Origin: Gammaproteobacteria bacterium
GTDB taxonomy: Bacteria > Pseudomonadota > Gammaproteobacteria > Pseudomonadales > Pseudohongiellaceae
Length of the DNA: 64,000 nt
Direction of reading: 5' to 3'
Assembly: GCA_002730035.1 (NCBI GenBank)
Contig: PBYU01000094.1
Coordinates: 1 to 64,000 of the forward strand
Under the pieces are notes generated by a model. That model was not told the DNA's origin, searched no databases, and saw nothing but the letters and a program-made list of their open reading frames with translations. This document shows, one piece after another, positions 51,381 through 59,392 of this stretch (position 1 is its first letter; every line of letters starts with the position of its first letter). The position numbers were made by a program, and so were the translations under genes.

Positions 51381-53525
51381 ATGAAAAAGCCACTTAGCCT
51401 GACAGCCACTGCCATCGCGGTGTTGGTGCTTGGAATCGGAATATTGACCGATCTTGACACGGCAGCTGCCGCCGAACAGGCAACTGGCACAGGCAATGTT
51501 GACGATGCCAGGATCATTAATGCACCGGTGACCGAACCGGGCAGCTGGCTCGCCTACGGACAGACCTACAAGGAGCAGCGCTTCTCTCAACTGACTCAGA
51601 TCAATCCGGACACTGTGGATGAGCTGGGGCTGGCCTGGTCCACACAAATTGGCGACTACAACATGCGTATGCAAGGCACACCCCTGGTGGCGGATGGTGT
51701 CATGTACGTCTCCAATGGCTGGAGTGTGGTGTACGCGCTCGACGCCACCAATGGCGAAGAGATCTGGCGTTACGACCCGGAAGTAGATCGAAGTTATGCT
51801 CGTCTGGCCTGCTGTGGCCCGGCCCACAACCGGGGCGTGGCCGTGTACCAAGGCAAGGTCTATGTAGGGACCTTCGATGGACGCTTGATTGCTATAGATG
51901 CAACGACCGGCATGGAGGTCTGGGATGTGGATACCTGGGTTCCGGCAGGGCTGGGGCATTTCAATATCACCGGGGCGCCGCGGGCAGCCGCCGGCAAGGT
52001 TTACATCGGTCAGGGTAGTGGTGAATCCGGCCATCGGCGTGGATATGTCACTGCTTATAACGCCGAAACTGGCGAAGTAGACTGGCGCTTCTTCCTGGTG
52101 CCCGGCGACCCGAGCCAACCCTTCGAACACCCAGAAATGGAGATGGCCGCCCAGACATGGGGTGGCGAATGGTGGAAGTACGGCGGTGGCGGTACGGCCT
52201 GGAACTCCCTGGTCTATGACGAAGAATTCAACAGCCTCTATATAGGTGTAGGAAACGGCGCCCCCTGGCCACGGGAAATCCGCTCGCCCGGTGGCGGTGA
52301 CGATCTGTTTCTCTCCTCCATTGTTTCGGTGGATGTCGATACCGGTCTCATGAACTGGTACTACCAGACAACTCCCGGTGACAACTGGGATTACAGTTCT
52401 GCCATGGATATGACCATCGGTGAAATCGAGTTCGGTGGCGAAATGCGCCAGGTGTTATTGCAGGCACCGAAGAACGGTTTCTTCTATGTGCTCGACCGCA
52501 ATGACGGCGAACTGCTGCGCGCCCTTCCCTATACCGACGGTATTGACTGGGCCACACGCGTCGATATGGAAACGGGGCGACCCGTGGAAAATCCGGACGT
52601 AGCATACGAAGTAAAACCTCAATGGATAATGCCGGCTAATTCCGGAGCCCACAACTGGGAACCACAGTCCTGGGATAATGATATGGGCCTGATGTATTTC
52701 TACTATCACGATATCGCCAACTTCTATTCGCTGGATGAAGGCTTTGTCGAAACCGGTGAGTACGAGATTCGCGAACGCGGCCTCAGTCTGGGTTGGGGCG
52801 AAGGGGAATATCGCCGACGGCTGATCGAGCAAGCCGGCCCGCGCCCGGACTCTCAGGCTTTCATAGGTGCGTTCGATCCAATAACAGGTTCTTATAAATG
52901 GCGCCGCCCACTTGAGTCCGATTACAATGGTGGTGTCGTTGCGACCAGAGGAGGAGTGCTGTTCCACCCCGAAGGCACCGGTGATTTTGTCGTGCGGGAT
53001 ACCGATGATGGCGAACTACTCTGGAGCTTTGCTGCTCCCGGGACGTTTCGTTCTACTTCGGTCATGACGTATATGGTTGATGATGTGCAGTACGTGGCTA
53101 CCATGATGAATGGCAACCGCACCATAGATCTAGGCGGAACTGTGTTGGTGTTCAAGCTAGATGGCGATGCGACTCTGCCCATTGCGGAAATCGTGCAACA
53201 GGAAGTGCCCGAGCAACCTGATGAGGAGTACAGTCCGCAGCTCGTCAGCCAGGGCGATGGACTCTACCACGCACAATGCGCCAGCTGTCATGGCGGCATC
53301 GGCATTCCTTCGGAAGTGGCTATCGTGGCTCCGGACCTGCGTTTGATGACACTGGATACCCATGGCGATTTCGAGAATATCGTTCTCGAGGGTGCACGTG
53401 CAGAACAGGGTATGCCTGACTTCGAAGATGCAGTGACCAACGAGCAGCTGGAAGCTATTCGGGCATTCATAGTCAACCAGGCCAGGCAACTGAGAGAATA
53501 CCAACAAAATAGTCAAGCCCAGTAA
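51381..53525 (+). CDS. Quinohemoprotein alcohol dehydrogenase (C-terminal heme c)
   Basis: The 714-aa product starts at the ATG at 51381, giving a signal peptide (ending TAAA-AEQ); the frame is open 93 codons further left, but that stretch overlaps the divergent gene's leader. The propeller has WLAYGQTYKEQRFSQLTQIN, the adjacent cysteines ACCGPAHNRGV, GDNWDYSSAMDM at the active site and many tryptophan-docking motifs. The C-terminal heme is C633-AS-C636-H637 with a Met ligand in EQGMPDF. It oxidises alcohols in the periplasm and feeds heme c. It is a paralogue of 46991-49024. Confidence 0.9.
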   Translation: MKKPLSLTATAIAVLVLGIGILTDLDTAAAAEQATGTGNVDDARIINAPVTEPGSWLAYGQTYKEQRFSQLTQINPDTVDELGLAWSTQIGDYNMRMQGTPLVADGVMYVSNGWSVVYALDATNGEEIWRYDPEVDRSYARLACCGPAHNRGVAVYQGKVYVGTFDGRLIAIDATTGMEVWDVDTWVPAGLGHFNITGAPRAAAGKVYIGQGSGESGHRRGYVTAYNAETGEVDWRFFLVPGDPSQPFEHPEMEMAAQTWGGEWWKYGGGGTAWNSLVYDEEFNSLYIGVGNGAPWPREIRSPGGGDDLFLSSIVSVDVDTGLMNWYYQTTPGDNWDYSSAMDMTIGEIEFGGEMRQVLLQAPKNGFFYVLDRNDGELLRALPYTDGIDWATRVDMETGRPVENPDVAYEVKPQWIMPANSGAHNWEPQSWDNDMGLMYFYYHDIANFYSLDEGFVETGEYEIRERGLSLGWGEGEYRRRLIEQAGPRPDSQAFIGAFDPITGSYKWRRPLESDYNGGVVATRGGVLFHPEGTGDFVVRDTDDGELLWSFAAPGTFRSTSVMTYMVDDVQYVATMMNGNRTIDLGGTVLVFKLDGDATLPIAEIVQQEVPEQPDEEYSPQLVSQGDGLYHAQCASCHGGIGIPSEVAIVAPDLRLMTLDTHGDFENIVLEGARAEQGMPDFEDAVTNEQLEAIRAFIVNQARQLREYQQNSQAQ

Positions 53526-53630
53526 GAGGCTGCGAACCGGGAAGCGCTGAATCGAGCCTGATTATCTAAGCTAAAGCATGGTGCTTCAAGCCATTTCCCA
53601 TCAACCGCCACCTGCAGGGGAGCGACTGTT

Positions 53631-54062
53631 ATGAGTATTGAGAAAGAGACCGCTTACGCTATTGCTTCCTGGCAACGATTCAATTCGGAAATCACCGATA
53701 ATGTCGCGCGCGCCATTACCAGCGCTTTTGTTCTCGTGGCTGTTGCCGATGGCGATCTCGGCGATTCCGAAATAGATCGTTTTATATCCCTGATACGGGA
53801 TCAAGAGAGCGTACTCGCACCGCTAAATCTCGATCGCATTGAAGCGTTGTTTCGGGACATTGGTGGTGCCATTCTGAGCGATCCCATTGCGGGACGCAGT
53901 CAGGCGCTTGACATCATAGCGACTGTAAAAGCCAATGCTACCCATTGCGAGTTGGTACGCTCTGCCGCAGAGATCGCCATTCTCGCCGACAATCGCGAAC
54001 TGGCATCGGAACAGGAAGTCATGAAACAGATCTGTGAAGCCCTGGAAATTGATGCACGCTAG
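53631..54062 (+). CDS. TerB-like protein
   Basis: The 143-aa helical cytoplasmic protein matches the TerB/DjlA-type domain: ARAITSAFVLVAVADGDLGD followed by SEIDRF, and later ELVRSAAEIAILADNRELAS then EQEVM. These acidic pairs bind metal in TerB. Despite the tellurite name, such domains are general and often membrane- or stress-linked. GGGGAG lies 8 bases before the ATG. It stands alone, without other ter genes, so tellurite resistance should not be assumed. Confidence 0.75.
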   Translation: MSIEKETAYAIASWQRFNSEITDNVARAITSAFVLVAVADGDLGDSEIDRFISLIRDQESVLAPLNLDRIEALFRDIGGAILSDPIAGRSQALDIIATVKANATHCELVRSAAEIAILADNRELASEQEVMKQICEALEIDAR

Positions 54063-54276
54063 TCTGCCCCGCACCGATTGATTGGGAACATCAAGATAAC
54101 AGTGAATCCAGGGCCGATTTGAGAGGGCCAGGGAAGTGATTCCTATTCCCTCCATTCATTTACGTCCCTAAGTGGTTTTGAGATTCGGGGCGGCGTGTTA
54201 ATGTCGTGTTTGTGTCGTGGACCCAGGATTGGAAGAGGGTAACAATAGACTCAATTGCACAGTGCGGAGCGTGACC

Positions 54277-54855
54277 GTGAAAGTCAAACTAAACCAGGCT
54301 GTAATCAGGAAATTCAGAGTTAGCAAGGGCTGGACCCAGGAGAAACTCGCAGAGGAATCTGGCGTTCATTCTAGAACTATTCAAAGAATCGAAAATGATG
54401 GAGTTGCGTCAATACAGTCGCTTAACGCCATAGCTGGAGCTCTCGATGTTGAACCAAAATTACTGCAACAAATCGAATCTGAAATGCAAGCCTCTGCGGA
54501 AAACCTCAATACCGATGATTATGGGCAATCGTCTGGTGAATTAGCTGCGCTGTCCTTCAAGCATAGGCAACATACCAAAGAGATAGCGAGAGAAGCCGAG
54601 AGAGTAGAAAATTGGCAGTCCTATAAATGGCCAGGATGGGCTATTACGTTTATCGGTGCATTTCTCGTGGTTGATGTGATACTGATGACCCAGGCAAATC
54701 TAAGTAGGACTGTAATTTTTCAAGTATTATTACCTGGCGTAACGATTGGGCTATTGCTAATGCTCGTTGGAAAATATTTTATAAACTTATCGATTAGAGC
54801 TGAAAGAGAACAAAAGCTGCTGGCCAGGCTGATCAGAACAAAGGCATTAGGCTGA
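54277..54855 (+). CDS. Membrane-tethered XRE-family regulator
   Basis: The 192-aa product from the GTG at 54277 (GGAG 8 bases upstream) begins with a helix-turn-helix: IRKFRVSKGWTQEKLAEESG then VHSRTIQRIEND (about residues 5-55). A charged linker and two hydrophobic helices (WPGWAITFIGAFLVVDVILM and VIFQVLLPGVTIGLLLMLVG) follow, with a basic tail. DNA binding from the membrane is inferred. The cytochrome operon starts on the opposite strand, but its 3' end faces this gene, so a regulatory link is not obvious. Confidence 0.8.
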   Translation: MKVKLNQAVIRKFRVSKGWTQEKLAEESGVHSRTIQRIENDGVASIQSLNAIAGALDVEPKLLQQIESEMQASAENLNTDDYGQSSGELAALSFKHRQHTKEIAREAERVENWQSYKWPGWAITFIGAFLVVDVILMTQANLSRTVIFQVLLPGVTIGLLLMLVGKYFINLSIRAEREQKLLARLIRTKALG

Positions 54856-54908
54856 TCTGACTGACCTTAATCAGGACTCTCAACTGATGCTGACCACAGC
54901 GATTGACA

Positions 54909-55448
54909 CTAACGCGAAGTTGGCCCGTAACCGCTCGATAGCAGCTCTTTATCGAATAGCCCCTGCTCAGCCTGGCGATGACAATCCTCGCAAGGGCTGA
55001 AAAAGTCCATACCCATATCCAGCCCTTCTATTAATTCCAGTTCTGACTCGTGAGATTGCAGGAATCCTGGCAGCTCGACGATTCTGAGAGGCGGGTCACT
55101 TGGCATATTTCTGAGCAACACACTCCACTTGGGATTCTGCCCCGGCCGTAACGCGTTCTCAACTAAGTAATTGGTAACGTAGGTAGCGGTTTCCTCATCT
55201 GTCTCGGCATTGTCTTCGAAGTGGTTCTCAAGATCCTGCATAATTCCCAGCCAGCTACTGGCCGGTAATAGCCCGGCTGGATAGGCATAGTGGCAGGCCC
55301 CACATTCGTCCACATAGAGCTCATCGGGTTGATACGCTACTTCATTTTCCACGCCATAGACAATCACTCCACCGACACCGAACAGCAGCACTGCGCTCAG
55401 AATTGCAGCGCCAATTGTCTGTTGTGTTTTACTTACTTGCTTCTGCAT
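54909..55448 (-). CDS. Diheme cytochrome c (DHC-type)
   Basis: The 179-aa protein has an N-terminal membrane anchor (residues about 12-33) and two heme motifs, C49-GA-C52-H53 and C153-ED-C156-H157. The pattern DECGACHYAYPAGLLPASSW is characteristic of the diheme cytochrome c family (Dihaem_cytc). In Rhodobacter sphaeroides and Shewanella such proteins are encoded with SHP and a cytochrome b and donate electrons to SHP. The same order is present here (cytochrome b, SHP, DHC). A paralogue lies across the operon at 56803-57354. Confidence 0.88.
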   Translation of the reverse strand: MQKQVSKTQQTIGAAILSAVLLFGVGGVIVYGVENEVAYQPDELYVDECGACHYAYPAGLLPASSWLGIMQDLENHFEDNAETDEETATYVTNYLVENALRPGQNPKWSVLLRNMPSDPPLRIVELPGFLQSHESELELIEGLDMGMDFFSPCEDCHRQAEQGLFDKELLSSGYGPTSR

Positions 55449-55534
55449 TTTGTTAACCCTTTTCTTAAGCCGTATCGTAACAAAAGATTTACCGGCTCCG
55501 TAATTCTGAACTCAGTTTATCACTGTACACTCGC

Positions 55535-55945
55535 CTATTGCTGGCTAAGCCAGAGAAGAATGTCGCCCTTCTCCTGTGCTGTGCATTCTCGCCCATAGGT
55601 CCATTTGCAATTGCGCAAAAACCATTTGTTGATTTTCCTTCGCTCAGTCAGGCGCTCCGGGTTTACCGAGGGCGCCATTGGCTCGATAAGCTCTCCGGTT
55701 TTATAATGGCTGCCAGTAGCAAAGAGTGACTCACCATGACAGGATTCGCAACTTCGTCCGTTGGGTTGTGGGGTGATCCAGGTTGCTAGCCCTGCCTGGA
55801 CTGTAAAGCGCTCAGCTGCCTCGCTGGCAAATTCTTCTAACATTGCATCGGATACTTCAGTAGCCTGCATGACCACCGCCGTTATCAGTAGCGCTATCAG
55901 AATCAACCCTCTTAACAAAAACTTTACTGACGACTGGCCTGTCAA
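55535..55945 (-). CDS. SHP-like monoheme cytochrome c (DUF1924)
   Basis: The 136-aa protein has a signal or anchor segment (residues 11-28) and one heme motif, C66-ES-C69-H70. The second half, PMAPSVNPERLTERRKINKW then FLRNCKWTYGRECTAQEKGD, is diagnostic of the DUF1924/SHP family and includes a cysteine pair. SHP of Rhodobacter can bind small ligands such as oxygen and NO at its heme; that role is only inferred here. The gene begins 14 bases after the cytochrome b561 gene and precedes the diheme cytochrome gene by 86 bases. Confidence 0.88.
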   Translation of the reverse strand: MTGQSSVKFLLRGLILIALLITAVVMQATEVSDAMLEEFASEAAERFTVQAGLATWITPQPNGRSCESCHGESLFATGSHYKTGELIEPMAPSVNPERLTERRKINKWFLRNCKWTYGRECTAQEKGDILLWLSQQ

Positions 55946-55959
55946 GACCGCTCTCCTAT

Positions 55960-56586
55960 CTAGCTACTTTTCTGCTTGCTTCCCTGTTTGTTTTTGTACC
56001 CAGTAAGCATCGACCAGGTCAAGTTTTCCCGATAAATATAACTACTGAAAAGCACCCCAGCCACATGCATGACTATCAGCAGCAAGGACAGATCGGCAGA
56101 ATATTCATGTACATCTGCCAGCAATCCTCCTGGCCAGGACGCCACGGTTGTATTGGCCAGCGGACCACTTCCATGCAGGGCGTACAAGACGATGCCAGAC
56201 AGTGCTGTTAGCAGCAACATTGCCAGCAGGGTCACAGTCATTGCCGCCCCCGCCGGATTATGCCCGTGGTAATAACTAGCCTGTCCTTTTGCTAGCTGCG
56301 CAATATAGCGAATTGATTTCCTGGGCCACACGACGAAATTTACGAAGCGCGCGGACTCTGATCCAATCACTCCCCAGATCACCCGAAACAACACCAACAA
56401 TGCGATAGTGTAGCCGACATGACTGTGCAAGTTTAAACCAGCTCCCTCCAGAAAATAAGCCAGCAGGAAAAAAATCGCCAACGACCAATGAAAGACCCGA
56501 ACCAACAAATCCCAAACGAAGATAGATTTTTTCTCTTGAGGCTCGATTGCCGTACGCTCAATAGGTTGCTTACAATTTGGCTTCAT
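55960..56586 (-). CDS. Cytochrome b561-type membrane protein
   Basis: The 208-aa inner-membrane protein has four helices and heme b histidines in VRVFHWSLAIFF, NLHSHVGYTIALL, VHEYSADLSLLLIVMHVAG and possibly YYHGHNPAGAA. This is the cytochrome b561/hydrogenase-b-type fold that moves electrons from quinol to periplasmic c-type cytochromes. It is the first gene of the operon with SHP and the diheme cytochrome, so the likely path is quinol to cytochrome b, then diheme c, then SHP. Confidence 0.9.
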   Translation of the reverse strand: MKPNCKQPIERTAIEPQEKKSIFVWDLLVRVFHWSLAIFFLLAYFLEGAGLNLHSHVGYTIALLVLFRVIWGVIGSESARFVNFVVWPRKSIRYIAQLAKGQASYYHGHNPAGAAMTVTLLAMLLLTALSGIVLYALHGSGPLANTTVASWPGGLLADVHEYSADLSLLLIVMHVAGVLFSSYIYRENLTWSMLTGYKNKQGSKQKSS

Positions 56587-56802
56587 CGCATAACCTGGGC
56601 TGTCCCTGGTTTAGATGGGAGCTCAGGTCTTACGGGCCAGTGACCATGTTTGTTGTACCACTGTTCTCTGACTCTCTTCAACATCCAAACTCGGTAAATC
56701 CGCCCACATTGGCTACCAGCCTACTGGTTTACGCGTAATGAGAGGTATAATCTGTCAAGTCATGTGCAGAATTCTATCGGACTGTTTTTCGGACTACAGG
56801 AA

Positions 56803-57354
56803 ATGACCCCTTCATCAAATGGTTCCCGCGTTAAGCTTTCGGCGCTACTCAGCCTTGCCTTGTCTTGCTATTGCTTCTCAACACTCTCCTTCGCTCAGGC
56901 GGACTATTCGCTGGTCAATGTTCGGGACACAGTACACATTGTCAATTGTGGATCCTGTCATTTGCCTTATTCGCCAGCTTTATTGCCGATGAAGAGCTGG
57001 GTGGGAATCATGGCGGGACTGGATGATCATTTTGGCGAAGCGGTGGAAATGAGCGAAGAAAATTTGCAGCACATCCTTGCCTATCTTGAAAAATACGCGC
57101 TGGCAGAAGGTCAGCAATCGGTAATGGGTCAACTCGCCAAAGATCTGCCGGAAAACCCTCCCCTGCGTATTACAAAGCTGCCTGCCTTTATTGATCTGCA
57201 TAGCAATACCGCAGAACTACTTGGCGCAGACAGGCTGGAAAGAACGACTTTCAGCGCCTGCGAGAGTTGTCACCGCGCCGCAGCGAGTCACATATTTGAT
57301 AAGGCACTGTTGCAAGTAGGCACAGGCGATGGCCCGTTAAGCGATTACAAATGA
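56803..57354 (+). CDS. Diheme cytochrome c paralogue
   Basis: The 183-aa product from the ATG at 56803 has a signal peptide (ending SFA-QA); a GTG at 56764 is an alternative start. Two heme motifs, NCGSCHLPYSPALLPMKSW and CESCHRAAASHIFDK, align with the diheme protein at 54909-55448, including the LPENPPLRITKLPAF region. It is soluble where the other is anchored. It is divergent from the cytochrome b561 operon and ends at a strong terminator. A duplicated DHC around one SHP operon suggests an added or alternative electron carrier. Confidence 0.85.
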   Translation: MTPSSNGSRVKLSALLSLALSCYCFSTLSFAQADYSLVNVRDTVHIVNCGSCHLPYSPALLPMKSWVGIMAGLDDHFGEAVEMSEENLQHILAYLEKYALAEGQQSVMGQLAKDLPENPPLRITKLPAFIDLHSNTAELLGADRLERTTFSACESCHRAAASHIFDKALLQVGTGDGPLSDYK

Positions 57355-57404
57355 ACGGGCTGAGCAAGGCGCTTCGGCAAACTGTTTGAATCAATATCAA
57401 TAAT

Positions 57405-57433
57405 AAAAAAGGGCGCTATAAACGCCCTTTTTT
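57405..57433. terminator. Bidirectional rho-independent terminator
   Basis: AAAAAAGGGCG (57405-57415), a CTATAAA loop and CGCCCTTTTTT (57423-57433) form a textbook stem with a T-run on both strands. It lies between the convergent diheme cytochrome and Vgb-propeller genes. Confidence 0.9.
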
Positions 57434-57494
57434 GGTCCGTTGGCTTTAGTTAACGACTTATCTATAGCGACTCTATAAATACGTCGACCGCTAA

Positions 57495-59219
57495 CTAATT
57501 AGTTGCAAGCCCATCGACACCCTCGCTGGGATCGTATTCTGGATCGATACAGAAGATCTCCAGCACGCCGCCCTCGAGAGCAGCTGGTGGGAGAGGATTG
57601 TTGGAAGCGCACACCTTTCCATCAGCACTGAAAACCATATCCCGCGTGTAGGTGCCTTCAAGCGGCATGGGATAGACAATAAAGCGTTCCTCACTTGGAA
57701 TAAACCGATAGGTCCGGTCAGTCATGTTCTCGTTGATCCAGACATCCTGGGTATCTGGATGCACGCCGAGTGCATAGGGTGCGGGCCGAATGTCTTCCGC
57801 GAATCCGGGCATGTCATAGACGGTGACGTCAAAGCCATCGGACACGTCGACTTTAGCCAGCTGGCCTTCCGAATAGCCTGTTATCCAGAGTGTACCTTCC
57901 TTGTCGAAACGCATACGACGAGGGCCGCGAATGACAGAGTCATACTCGGTGATCTCCAGAGTCTCCGGATCGATGCGTCCTACCTTGTCGGCAAACAGAC
58001 GACCGTACCACATGGCGTCATCGATCGGATTGATATCAACCCCATATGGCTGCGTTGCTTCACTGAGAATGCCGTTGCCTACTCTACCGCCCGGCAAATC
58101 GATGATGGTGAATTCACCCGTGGTAGGATCGAGGCGGCCAACGTGCTCAGACCCCGCGAAGGTAATCCAGACATCGCCATTCGCGGCGGTGCGCAGTGTG
58201 TGAGGGTAGCGGGCGCCCGAGCCTTCGGGAACCCTGAAAGACGGCTCCCACTGATCGGTATTGGGGTTGAATACACCGATGCTGGTGTCGTTGGTATTGG
58301 TGACGTAATACTTGCCGTCCAGCCCGAATGCCATAGAGTGTGGGCCTTTCGCCAGGCTTGGATCGAATTCACCCAAGTCATCATCGCTCACAATGGGTGA
58401 GCCCAGGTGATATTTCATCGCCAGCGAGTCTTTCTGCTGAATATATTTGGATTCTCCGGTTTCCGGATCGGTAACCACCATGTGATCGAAGACCTGGTCG
58501 ACCGTATAGATAATGCCAGTCTCGGGGTGAATGATTGAATCATGGGGCACGTAAGCCGGTGTAATCGCATACTCGTAAATCTTCGCCGTACCCAGTGCTT
58601 CGTCTATCGGAAACTGCGGCCGCAGCATCAGTGGTTCGTCAGTAAAGCCGTCCACTAACAATTCAACACGCTTTTCTCGCAGATCCTCATCGAAATTTCC
58701 GTACATGCGATGCATTCGAATGATAGTTGCCAGCCAGTACTCCGAATTTCCGGGATGGCGGCTGTAGTTATTGCCAAGCTGATGGCAGGACAGGCAGTCA
58801 CGCTGAAACTGGTAGCGATTGAAATCGGCATCATCGCCTTCTTCGAAAGGCAGGCTGCCAAAATGATAGGCCGCCGGCAGGCTGTTGGAGATTTCCATCA
58901 GATCGGTCATAGGCTCCATGACCAGATCTACACTGGCATCGTCAGTCAAAGTGACGCTTGCCATTTCGTCTTTGAAGTAAGGTAGACGCGTCCTGATGCT
59001 GAGTGCTCCTTCCAATATCGTAACCAAATTATATTCGCCTGCAGCGTTGGTATAGACAGCCTCGGATACTATGGACTGGGCGTCAGTGACTCTGACCAGC
59101 ACGCCGTGCATCGGATTGCCATCAGCATCTTTAATGACACCCGACAGGGTGTTGGCGTTCGCGGACATCGTCAGCAAGGCGCTGATGATGAGGCTCATTG
59201 ACAGGTAAATCTTTTTCAC
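57495..59219 (-). CDS. CnaB-like/heme c/Vgb-propeller fusion protein
   Basis: The 574-aa product has a signal peptide (ending ANA-NT). Residues about 24-102 are a carboxypeptidase-regulatory (CnaB-like) beta-sandwich (LSGVIKDADGNPMHGVLVRV). A c-type heme motif follows, C142-LS-C145-H146, with NNYSRHPGN nearby. Residues about 210-560 form a six-bladed propeller like virginiamycin B lyase/SMP-30 (KGPHSMAFGLDGKYYVTNTN, GDVWITFAGSEHVGRLDPTT). A lyase role is unlikely given the heme; an electron-accepting sugar or alcohol oxidoreductase partner is one possibility. It lies beside a heme-less quinoprotein (59393), on the same strand and downstream of it. Confidence 0.75.
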   Translation of the reverse strand: MKKIYLSMSLIISALLTMSANANTLSGVIKDADGNPMHGVLVRVTDAQSIVSEAVYTNAAGEYNLVTILEGALSIRTRLPYFKDEMASVTLTDDASVDLVMEPMTDLMEISNSLPAAYHFGSLPFEEGDDADFNRYQFQRDCLSCHQLGNNYSRHPGNSEYWLATIIRMHRMYGNFDEDLREKRVELLVDGFTDEPLMLRPQFPIDEALGTAKIYEYAITPAYVPHDSIIHPETGIIYTVDQVFDHMVVTDPETGESKYIQQKDSLAMKYHLGSPIVSDDDLGEFDPSLAKGPHSMAFGLDGKYYVTNTNDTSIGVFNPNTDQWEPSFRVPEGSGARYPHTLRTAANGDVWITFAGSEHVGRLDPTTGEFTIIDLPGGRVGNGILSEATQPYGVDINPIDDAMWYGRLFADKVGRIDPETLEITEYDSVIRGPRRMRFDKEGTLWITGYSEGQLAKVDVSDGFDVTVYDMPGFAEDIRPAPYALGVHPDTQDVWINENMTDRTYRFIPSEERFIVYPMPLEGTYTRDMVFSADGKVCASNNPLPPAALEGGVLEIFCIDPEYDPSEGVDGLATN

Positions 59220-59392
59220 GGGTAACCTCCTACTCGTTGTTCAGTCTAATCGTTCGATCTGTGTTCTATCTGTTTTTTCTAGCGAAATCTTTTAGGGACG
59301 CTAAATATACACTATTTTGGCACTGAATCGGCTCAAAAAAGACTTCGGATTGAGCAATGTGGATCTTTCAGGGCAGTTTCTGTTGCTCGCGT

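Noticed and set aside
53631-54062. Tellurite resistance locus
   Set aside because: Only a lone TerB-like domain protein is present; no terC, terD or terZ-type genes accompany it.
57759-58400. 213-codon open frame on the plus strand
   Set aside because: It is antisense to the Vgb-like propeller of the gene at 57495-59219, whose motifs are unambiguous.
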